Source: Kurthia populi (lineage in GTDB: Bacteria; Bacillota; Bacilli; Bacillales_A; Planococcaceae). Taken from it: a stretch of DNA of 11,644 nucleotides. Location of the stretch: positions 1 through 11,644 of the forward strand of contig NZ_JBHUOR010000036.1 of assembly GCF_042686175.1 (NCBI RefSeq). Reading direction: 5' to 3'. The notes beneath the pieces are model-generated. The model saw only the letters and a program-made list of their open reading frames with translations, was not told the origin of the DNA and made no database searches. The position numbers were made by a program, and so were the translations under genes. This document shows positions 6,426 through 11,644 of this stretch, piece by piece; position 1 is the first letter of the stretch, and every line of letters begins with the position of its first letter.

Positions 6426-6935
6426 ATGGATGTAAGGTTTCCAATTGGTGAATTGCAGGTTCCGGAGCATATTACGATGAATGAAGTAGAGCAGTGGTTA
6501 GCGGATATTTCGACGTATACGACACGTTTACGGGCAGTTGTCGATGGCTTGAGTGACGAGAAATTAAGCAAAACATATCGGGAAGGTGCGTGGAATGTGC
6601 GCCAGCTTGTGCATCATATTGCAGATTCTCAGCTCAATATGTATCAACGTTTAAAACTCGCACTAACAGATGACAATCCGACCGTACCATCATTTAATCA
6701 AGACAAATGGGCAGTAGAGCCAGATACTGAACTACCCGTAGAAAGTTCTATTAAGATTCTTGAAGGACTAAATGAGCGTATTGTAGCACTTGGTCACACA
6801 TTAAATGATGCACAATTACAGCGTAAATTTACACATGCGGAAAATGGTGAGATTACGGTAGGGAAAAAAATCGCTAAATTAAGCTGGCATGAGAATCATC
6901 ACTTAGCTCATATACGACTTGCACTTGAAAATTAA
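6426..6935 (+). CDS. DinB-family YfiT/BstA-like putative metal-dependent transferase/hydrolase
   Basis: A 169-aa cytoplasmic protein resembling Bacillus subtilis YfiT, a DinB-fold four-helix-bundle protein of about 173 aa. Family landmarks visible are FPIGE near the N-terminus, YREGAWNVRQLVHHIADSQLN (51-71) and the C-terminal WHENHHLAHI (154-163). The histidines of these blocks (H63/H64, H159 and H162/H158 region) supply the three-His metal site of the family. YfiT-type proteins were first described as metal-dependent hydrolases, and members of the group have since been linked to bacillithiol S-transfer in detoxification (family knowledge, substrate not deducible here). ATG 6426 is chosen over an upstream in-frame TTG at 6405 because GAGAGG lies 8 nt before it. 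It follows a terminator and has a 240-nt gap after it, so it is probably monocistronic. Confidence 0.85.
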   Translation: MDVRFPIGELQVPEHITMNEVEQWLADISTYTTRLRAVVDGLSDEKLSKTYREGAWNVRQLVHHIADSQLNMYQRLKLALTDDNPTVPSFNQDKWAVEPDTELPVESSIKILEGLNERIVALGHTLNDAQLQRKFTHAENGEITVGKKIAKLSWHENHHLAHIRLALEN

Positions 6936-7096
6936 AAAATAAATGGGTATTGATGGATTTAAAGTAAAATGTGACTAAAAAAACGTTTGAAATAGCGAAT
7001 TATTTTTAAAATGAGTAATAAATGTATTTTAGTCGAAAAAAATGCCATGAAGTAGAAGAAAATGCCTATATAGTTAGCGAAATATAAAAATGACAT

Positions 7097-7125
7097 TCGA
7101 CAAAATGAGACAAATTCCGTATACT
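7097..7125 (+). promoter_or_regulatory. SigA-type promoter overlapping a Spo0A-box heptamer
   Basis: TCGACA (7097-7102), a 17-nt spacer and TATACT (7120-7125) make a good vegetative promoter about 54 nt before the ATG at 7179. The -35 region includes TTCGACA (7096-7102), the exact reverse complement of the Spo0A box TGTCGAA. AGTCGAA (7031-7037) is a 6-of-7 match about 60 nt upstream. Promoter confidence is good; Spo0A control is a hypothesis. Confidence 0.55.
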
Positions 7126-7178
7126 AGAAAACTAATAAAATAAGAAAAACTTATACAAGTATTAAAAAGGAGTTTGGC

Positions 7179-7550
7179 ATGATTGTTGTAAATAAACCAA
7201 AATATAAAATATCAATTGATGAAGAGGCATGTGAAATAGTTGCTCAACTCAACGGTTTTTTTAAACAGCAAGTAGTGTTGGAGTATTTTGAGGATCTTGA
7301 TGATACAGCTGATAAAGTGGTCGTCGAAGACTACAAATTAATTATCGATGCAACGATGCAAGCTGCTCTTGCATCAGATGTCGTATCGGTATTAACATCA
7401 GCCCTCCTTTACTATCAGACTTTCGGATTTAAAGAAGTGGTTGTTGTCATGCCGATTTCGAAAATTTCGAGCGCACAAGTAGCAGAAGCATTGAAAGATG
7501 TTGACTTTAAAGGAACCGTTGTTTCGCCTACTATTCAAAAAAATGATTAG
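7179..7550 (+). CDS. small protein with possible STAS (SpoIIAA-like) fold
   Basis: A 123-aa cytoplasmic protein with no named family that I can be sure of. Its order of elements fits a STAS-like alpha/beta fold: strand YKISID, an acidic helix EEACEIVAQL, a central strand KLIIDAT (53-59), a helix SDVVSVLTSALLYYQ (66-80), a strand EVVVVMP (86-92), then a helix SSAQVAEALK. In SpoIIAA-type proteins a serine after the central strand is the phosphorylation site; here A or S residues (ATMQAALAS) are present but the classical DxSG motif is not. ATG 7179 has AAAAAGGAG with 6-nt spacing. It has its own promoter and terminator, so it is a single-gene unit. Confidence 0.6.
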   Translation: MIVVNKPKYKISIDEEACEIVAQLNGFFKQQVVLEYFEDLDDTADKVVVEDYKLIIDATMQAALASDVVSVLTSALLYYQTFGFKEVVVVMPISKISSAQVAEALKDVDFKGTVVSPTIQKND

Positions 7551-7555
7551 ATGAT

Positions 7556-7590
7556 AAAACAGGCATTGATAAGATGTCTGTTTTTCTTTC
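7556..7590 (+). terminator. intrinsic terminator after the STAS-like gene
   Basis: AAAACAGGCAT (7556-7566) pairs with ATGTCTGTTTT (7574-7584) through 11 pairs including one G-U, with a 7-nt loop. The T-rich tract TTTTTCTTTC starts in the right arm. Confidence 0.82.
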
Positions 7591-7613
7591 GTAAGGAATG
7601 CAAGCTTAGAGTG

Positions 7614-7622
7614 TGTTACAAT
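7614..7622 (+). promoter_or_regulatory. possible extended -10 element for the DUF1456 gene
   Basis: TGTTACAAT matches the TGnTAnAAT form of an extended -10, 65 nt before the ATG at 7687. No convincing -35 lies 17 nt upstream. A second TACAAT at 7665-7670 is too close to the ribosome site to give a normal leader. Confidence 0.3.
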
Positions 7623-7686
7623 AAGCTAGTTATGTAAAAAATAATCCTTCTTATAAATAAGATGTACAATAAAGGAGACCAATCAT

Positions 7687-8172
7687 ATGGTAACAAACGA
7701 TTTATTAATTCGCCTGCGCTATGCATTAAATATTAAAAATAGCGATGTGGCTGAAATGTTCAAACTAGGTGGCGTACCATTAACGGCTTTAGACGTATCA
7801 AACATGCTTCAAAAGGTAAAAGATGACGAGCCGCGTCCAGAAAATTATAAAGTATGCACAAACGAAATGTTTGAAGCATTTTTAAATGGCTTAATCACAA
7901 CAAAACGTGGTCCACAAGAAAAAAAACCAGGGCAAGAAGCGGTGAAATCTCAACGCGAACCAGCGAATAATATGTTGATTAAAAAAGTGAAAATCGCACT
8001 TCAAATGACAACAGAAGATGTGTTAGATGTTTTTTATGATGGTGGCATCAACGTATCAAAAGGCGAGCTTGGCGCGATTTTACGTAACCCAAGTCACCGT
8101 AACTATAAAGAATGTGGTGACAAATTCGCACGTAAATTCTTAAACGGCTTAACAGCACGTTATCGTAAATAA
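7687..8172 (+). CDS. DUF1456 (YehS-like) family protein
   Basis: A 161-aa protein made of two copies of the DUF1456 unit, residues about 4-73 and 95-159. Each copy has an N-terminal helix (NDLLIRLRYAL and NNMLIKKVKIAL), a short helix (VAEMFKLGG and VLDVFYDGG), a helix-turn leading into a basic NYK segment (ENYKVC and RNYKEC), and a closing FLNGL motif. This arrangement and length match the YehS family, whose function is not established; the repeats suggest a nucleic-acid or protein-binding helical module. A lysine/glutamine-rich linker (73-93) joins them. ATG 7687 has AAAGGAG 9 nt upstream. A strong bidirectional terminator separates it from the convergent gene downstream. Confidence 0.9.
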   Translation: MVTNDLLIRLRYALNIKNSDVAEMFKLGGVPLTALDVSNMLQKVKDDEPRPENYKVCTNEMFEAFLNGLITTKRGPQEKKPGQEAVKSQREPANNMLIKKVKIALQMTTEDVLDVFYDGGINVSKGELGAILRNPSHRNYKECGDKFARKFLNGLTARYRK

Positions 8173-8225
8173 ATAAAAAGAGACTGGGACAAAACACGTC
8201 ATGTTCCTTTTTAGCTTTCCAAACG

Positions 8226-8264
8226 AAAAACCGGAACCGCGCCACCGCGCGATTCCGGTTTTTT
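8226..8264. terminator. bidirectional intrinsic terminator between convergent genes
   Basis: AAAAACCGGAA (8226-8236) pairs with TTCCGGTTTTT (8253-8263), extended inward after one C-A mismatch by CGCGC/GCGCG pairs around a CACC loop. T-runs on both strands let it stop the DUF1456 transcript and the minus-strand secreted-protein transcript. Confidence 0.93.
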
Positions 8265-8300
8265 TATGCTTATAGGAGCGGTCGTTTTAAAGCCTCTTTT

Positions 8301-9161
8301 TTATTGTTCGATAAACACTTCATTTACTTTATTAAAGAGTACAAGCATCTTTCCTTTACTGTTAAATAGTAACCCCTCTGGCTCACGAGTTGTTTGAAGT
8401 GAAACGGTCTGCTGGTCGCTACCATCGTGTTTAAAGCTTGTATACTCACCATTTGAAAGGATATAGTAGCGGTCTTTTGTACGCTCAAAACCCTGGATTT
8501 CCTTTCCTTTTGTTGTACCAATTAAGCCGTCGACGCGTAGTTTTTCACGTGGATGACGAATTGTATACCTAAAGTTTTCACCGATATGTAATCGATTGAG
8601 TTCATAGCCCGCACCTAAAACGTTAGAAGAAGTTGTTTTTGAGACGACAATAGCTGTTGTGTCGCTTTCCATCGCAAGTACATTTGGATGGATTTCAGCA
8701 GGAATCGTCCATTTTTTAATTACTTTTAACGTGTTCGCATCAATGCGCTGTAGTATATAATTTTTTGAGCCAACAACATCGACGATTTGATATAGATAGC
8801 CTTTATGATAATCCATTGCCTGCCCATGACCTACGCGTAATTTTTTACTAATCTTTACGAGCTTAAATTTCTTATTGTACTTATAAATATAGCCATAGGT
8901 CGTTTTATCACCTAATGCATACATTAAATAATAATTACCCTTTGCATCAATTGTCATTCCTTGAAGGGAGCGTTCTGTCCCGATTTTTTGGTTTACTTTA
9001 TCTCGATATGGAAAAAAGAGCGTTGATACTTTTGTACCGTTACTGAAAGTGAGCGTATTTTTCTGTTCTTTTGCGCTAGTAATAGGCATGTTAATGTTAA
9101 ATATTGTGATAAATAACAATAGAATACTAATTGATAAATTAAAACGTGTAATAAATTTCAT
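8301..9161 (-). CDS. secreted beta-propeller-like protein of unknown function
   Basis: A 286-aa protein. The start at ATG 9161 is preferred over the upstream in-frame ATG at 9197 because GAGGTG lies 5 nt before it. Residues 1-30 are a clear Sec signal peptide: basic MKFITRF, a hydrophobic core ISILLLFITIF, then PITSA with probable cleavage after A30. There is no lipobox Cys or sortase motif, so it is likely released or loosely wall-bound. The mature part contains repeated blade-like strands with glycine-aspartate turns (GMTIDAKGNYYLMY, GQAMDYHKGYLYQIVD, EPEGLLFNSKGKMLVLFN), as in YncE/SdiA-regulated or NHL-like propellers. EPEGL near the end resembles the EPEGI/EGL motif of such propellers. 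No catalytic residues can be assigned. It is convergent with the DUF1456 gene and divergent from the chemoreceptor gene, with 174 nt between the starts. Confidence 0.72.
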   Translation of the reverse strand: MKFITRFNLSISILLLFITIFNINMPITSAKEQKNTLTFSNGTKVSTLFFPYRDKVNQKIGTERSLQGMTIDAKGNYYLMYALGDKTTYGYIYKYNKKFKLVKISKKLRVGHGQAMDYHKGYLYQIVDVVGSKNYILQRIDANTLKVIKKWTIPAEIHPNVLAMESDTTAIVVSKTTSSNVLGAGYELNRLHIGENFRYTIRHPREKLRVDGLIGTTKGKEIQGFERTKDRYYILSNGEYTSFKHDGSDQQTVSLQTTREPEGLLFNSKGKMLVLFNKVNEVFIEQ

Positions 9162-9308
9162 AAGAGCACCTCGATTATTATAGTTTTTTTGTCTCATAAA
9201 TTATATAATATTTTATATAAAAAGTATCATTTTGTGACCGTTATTTGTATATTTGCAGTAAAGAATGGTCTTTTGAAAAAGGGACGAGATAGCATGTTTT
9301 TAAGGAAA

Positions 9309-9314
9309 TATAAT
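9309..9314 (+). promoter_or_regulatory. possible -10 element of the chemoreceptor gene
   Basis: A perfect TATAAT lies 21 nt before the start codon, so a transcript would begin close to the ribosome site. No good -35 is present at the right distance (gagata), so an activator or another promoter further up may be needed. Confidence 0.25.
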
Positions 9315-9335
9315 TTGGTATGCGGGAGGAAAAGT

Positions 9336-11090
9336 ATGTTATTTAAATCAAAAAGTCCAAGTGAGCAGTATGAGTATTTCAATAAAGTGTCAGAATCAGA
9401 CATTATTGTGAGTGAGCGTTTCCAGGGGAAGTTAGACTTTCTAGGTTTTAATAAAGTGCGCCGAGAGTATGTTCATGAATTGCTAGAGCTTTATTTGGAA
9501 AAAAACGTTGAACTATTAGACCAATTTTATGTTCATTTAATGTCGATTGATGATTTTAGAAAAGTGATTGAAGAGCATTCTACTGTCGATCATTTGAAAA
9601 AAGTGTTCGATGCACATTTCCGTAGTCTCTTCGAGGAAGATTTAACATTAGACTATGTTTTCAAGCGTCGAAAAATTGCGTATACACATGCGCGCATTGG
9701 GGTATTACCGAACTGGATGATTTCAGCGTACACATTAATGAATCAACTAATTATTCCATTAATTACGGATAAATATAGCCGAAATCGTAAAAAGATGCTA
9801 GATGTTTTACTTGCGTACGATAGCTTAGTGACGATTGACCAGCAAATCATTGTTGAGACATATATTGAAATTCAAGCAGGTTCGATTGTAAATGGCTTAG
9901 GAAATATTATTAAATATAATACGCAGCTTGACCAAATTAAAAACCTAATCCAGTTCCAAGATACGCAGCAGCAAGCAGTACTTGCGGCAAATGCTTCGAT
10001 GGACCAGCTCGAGTCATCGATTGATGAAGTATCCATGTCCGTTGTTGATGTCGCAAAAGATACGCAAACATCACTGCAAAAATTAAACGCTGATATTTCA
10101 ACGCTTGAAAACATTACGTCTTCTCTACAGACGACGGACCGAGAGCAGGTGAAGGTGCAAGAGCATGTTGGGGAGCTAGTAGAACGCGTAGAATCCGTTA
10201 GTGAATTAATGCGCTTTATTCAAGGTATTGCGGAGCAAACAAATTTATTAGCATTGAATGCCTCGATTGAAGCGGCACGTGCAGGTGAAGCAGGGAAAGG
10301 CTTTGCGGTTGTAGCAGAAGAGGTGCGTAAGCTTGCTGACAATACAAAGCAATCCATTCAGCAAATTCAAGGCGATATTAATCATTTATTATTAATTACG
10401 ACAAATATTAATGATTTAACGAAAAAATCGGCTCATGATTTACATGAAACAGTAAATGATACATCGAGCATTACAAAAGCACTTGTTGAATTAAATACAA
10501 CGCTGCAGCAGCAAGGTTCAAGCTTTGAAACGATTGCATCGACAACACAGCAACAAGCACAGGCGGCACAGACGATTACAGCAAGCAATCGCGATATTGC
10601 GCGTAGCACCGAAGAAAGTAAAGAAATTGTCAATCAAACAGGGGATGCCATTTATAAGCTAAGTAAGATGATTGACACATATCGTGTTGATACGATTTCG
10701 AAAAACTTTATTATTAGCCAGGAAGATATTATTGAGCTTGCGATTACAGATCATTTATTATGGAGATGGCGTATTTATAACTTGTTGCTTGGTTTTGAGA
10801 CAATGAAGGAATCTGAAATTCAATCAACGAGTGAAACACGTCTTGGCGATTGGTATTACGGTCAAGGACGAGACATCTTAGGTGATCATGCGGCATTTAA
10901 GGCGCTTGAGAAACCATTTACACGTGTGCATGAGGTGGCGAAGCTTGCGGTGCGCGCTTATTATAATGGCGATAAATTAAAAGCAGAGAGCTATTTAAAA
11001 GAAGTAGAACAAAATTCTACTGAAGTTATTGAGAACTTAAATATTTTACGTAATGAAATTGTATCGCGTAAAAAGCCATTTGAGAGATAA
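9336..11090 (+). CDS. globin-coupled chemoreceptor (HemAT-like) with C-terminal CZB-like domain
   Basis: A 584-aa soluble methyl-accepting chemotaxis protein with no membrane segment. ATG 9336 is chosen because GGGAGGA lies 5 nt before it; the frame is open 49 codons further up without a comparable site. Residues about 15-180 form a globin-coupled sensor, with H118 in IAYTHARIGVLPNWM as the likely proximal haem ligand, as in HemAT. Residues about 200-450 are a coiled-coil MCP signalling domain with the conserved tip (QGIAEQTNLLALNASIEAAR, GKGFAVVAEEVRKLAD). Residues about 463-575 resemble a CZB domain (DHLLWRWRI, RLGDWYYGQGR, PFTRVHEVA), making the protein about 150 residues longer than Bacillus HemAT (432 aa). 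It probably senses oxygen or a related gas and signals to CheA/CheW. H473 and H532 of the CZB site are kept, but the expected Cys (T501) and first His of the HxxxH pair (F528) are replaced. Confidence 0.9.
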   Translation: MLFKSKSPSEQYEYFNKVSESDIIVSERFQGKLDFLGFNKVRREYVHELLELYLEKNVELLDQFYVHLMSIDDFRKVIEEHSTVDHLKKVFDAHFRSLFEEDLTLDYVFKRRKIAYTHARIGVLPNWMISAYTLMNQLIIPLITDKYSRNRKKMLDVLLAYDSLVTIDQQIIVETYIEIQAGSIVNGLGNIIKYNTQLDQIKNLIQFQDTQQQAVLAANASMDQLESSIDEVSMSVVDVAKDTQTSLQKLNADISTLENITSSLQTTDREQVKVQEHVGELVERVESVSELMRFIQGIAEQTNLLALNASIEAARAGEAGKGFAVVAEEVRKLADNTKQSIQQIQGDINHLLLITTNINDLTKKSAHDLHETVNDTSSITKALVELNTTLQQQGSSFETIASTTQQQAQAAQTITASNRDIARSTEESKEIVNQTGDAIYKLSKMIDTYRVDTISKNFIISQEDIIELAITDHLLWRWRIYNLLLGFETMKESEIQSTSETRLGDWYYGQGRDILGDHAAFKALEKPFTRVHEVAKLAVRAYYNGDKLKAESYLKEVEQNSTEVIENLNILRNEIVSRKKPFER

Positions 11091-11121
11091 CTAAAAATAT
11101 TATAGATAAATGCGTAACTAT

Positions 11122-11160
11122 AAAAGATGGGCATGGATAGCATGCCCATCTTTTGTATTG
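11122..11160 (+). terminator. strong intrinsic terminator after the chemoreceptor gene
   Basis: A 14-bp perfect stem, AAAAGATGGGCATG (11122-11135) with CATGCCCATCTTTT (11141-11154), has a GATAG loop. It starts 32 nt after the stop codon and is followed by a T-rich tract. Confidence 0.9.
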
Positions 11161-11341
11161 TTTTTCCAATAAAAGCATTCTAAAATAGAGTTGGGCATGG
11201 AACTTAAACAATAGGTAATCGTCCTATTTTCTGACGAGTGCGATAAAAGATTTTAAATAAAACAGGCGTTTTGTGGTTAATTTATTTGGAAAATGGGAAT
11301 AAAAATAACAGGAACATTAACTGTTTTAAGGGGAAATTATA

Positions 11342-11506
11342 ATGAAAAAAACATTACAAGACCAAGAATGTAATAAAAATCACTTAGTCGATCATTTATT
11401 AGATTTAGGTATTTTTAAAATTAATGGTAAACAATTATATCAAGCTACATTACAAGAATTAATTCAAGCGTATCAGCAGTATACGATGAAGCCCGTTCAT
11501 GCATAA
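11342..11506 (+). CDS. FbpA-like (Fur-regulated basic protein family) small protein
   Basis: A 54-aa protein. ATG 11342 is preceded by AAGGGGA with about 7-nt spacing. The block HLVDHLLDLGIFKINGKQLY...TLQEL closely follows the pattern of the Fur_reg_FbpA family (LI-x2-LI-x-LG-x-YK...QLYELTLxELxxEY), whose Bacillus subtilis members help the small RNA FsrA spare iron under iron limitation (family knowledge). The usual length is around 50-60 aa. Several distant family copies of unclear role occur in Bacillales genomes, so a direct FsrA partnership should not be assumed. I see no convincing Fur box (GATAAT repeats) in the 250 nt upstream. It is monocistronic, flanked by the chemoreceptor terminator and the end of an IS element 33 nt downstream. 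Confidence 0.7.
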   Translation: MKKTLQDQECNKNHLVDHLLDLGIFKINGKQLYQATLQELIQAYQQYTMKPVHA

Positions 11507-11539
11507 TATAACGGTTTAATAAAAAGCAGGAAGTGTGAA

Positions 11540-11644
11540 TGAAGTGACCCCTAATTGTTAGACACGGTTATTTTGTTTAAGCAGCTTGTATAAAATGAGT
11601 TCGGTATTGTACCGGGCTCATTTTTAATTTTGCCTTAATTCGTT
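11540..11644 (-). mobile_element. second IS3-family element, only its right end inside the window
   Basis: The sequence from 11540, TGAAGTGACCCC then TAATTGTTAGACAC, has the form of an IS3-family terminal repeat (TG start, GACCCC, GTTAGACA). It is followed by the reverse strand of a transposase C-terminus. The element continues past the window end. It differs from the decayed copy at 1038-2275 in both terminus and coding sequence. Confidence 0.82.
11577..11644 (-). CDS. IS3-family transposase OrfB, C-terminal end (partial)
   Basis: Read on the minus strand, the last 21 codons before TAA (complement of 11577-11579) give RIKAKLKMSPVQYRTHFIQAA, the typical ending of IS3/IS150-group OrfB proteins (KMSPVQYRxHxxQAA). 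The catalytic core lies beyond the window, so intactness cannot be judged. Confidence 0.85.
   Translation of the reverse strand, partial: RIKAKLKMSPVQYRTHFIQAA

Noticed and set aside
9259..9290. SigD-type motility promoter for the chemoreceptor (TAAA...GACGAGAT)
   Set aside because: The spacing is 20 nt rather than about 15 and the -10 matches only 6 of 8 positions.
1..11644. CRISPR arrays, tRNA or rRNA genes, riboswitches
   Set aside because: No regularly spaced repeats, tRNA-like cloverleaf or rRNA sequence was seen on either strand, and no leader region is long and structured enough for a riboswitch.

Overview
The window looks like a low-GC Gram-positive (Bacillota) chromosome. The best guess is a Bacillales member near Solibacillus, Lysinibacillus or Planococcaceae. 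The basis is AT-rich DNA with strong AGGAGG-type ribosome sites, a YfiT/BstA-like DinB protein, a DUF1456 protein, an FbpA-type small protein and a globin-coupled chemoreceptor. The genus is inference; no rRNA or marker gene is present.

Layout. Positions 1-6215 look like accessory DNA, visibly more AT-rich than what follows. They hold an orphan Fe(II)/2-oxoglutarate oxygenase of the TauD/clavaminate-synthase type (112-936), a decayed IS3-family insertion sequence with both terminal inverted repeats (1038-2275) and two in-frame stop codons, and then a compact co-directional three-gene cassette (2470-6215). The cassette encodes a 492-aa protein with an HsdR-N-terminal-like PD-(D/E)XK nuclease domain but no helicase, a 544-aa protein with a Cap4/DUF4297-like nuclease signature (D...QxK) plus a Cys/His zinc-binding motif, and a 195-aa protein I do not recognise. 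An inverted repeat overlapping an extended -10 element lies just ahead of the cassette. Two nuclease-like proteins plus a small partner, next to a mobile element, is the gene organisation expected of an anti-phage defence system. I cannot match it to a named system, and it is the main candidate novelty here.

From about 6216 the sequence reads like ordinary chromosome: a strong terminator (6313-6351), a DinB/YfiT-like protein, a 123-aa possible STAS-fold protein with a good SigA-type promoter containing a perfect Spo0A-box heptamer, a DUF1456 (YehS-like) protein, a convergent secreted beta-propeller-like protein on the minus strand, and a 584-aa soluble chemoreceptor. The chemoreceptor has an N-terminal globin sensor, an MCP signalling domain and a C-terminal CZB-like domain in which two of the four expected zinc ligands appear to be substituted. 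An FbpA-like 54-aa protein follows.

The window ends inside a second, different IS3-family element on the minus strand (11540 onward). Its terminal repeat and the last 21 codons of its transposase are visible. No tRNA, rRNA, CRISPR array or integrase gene was found.
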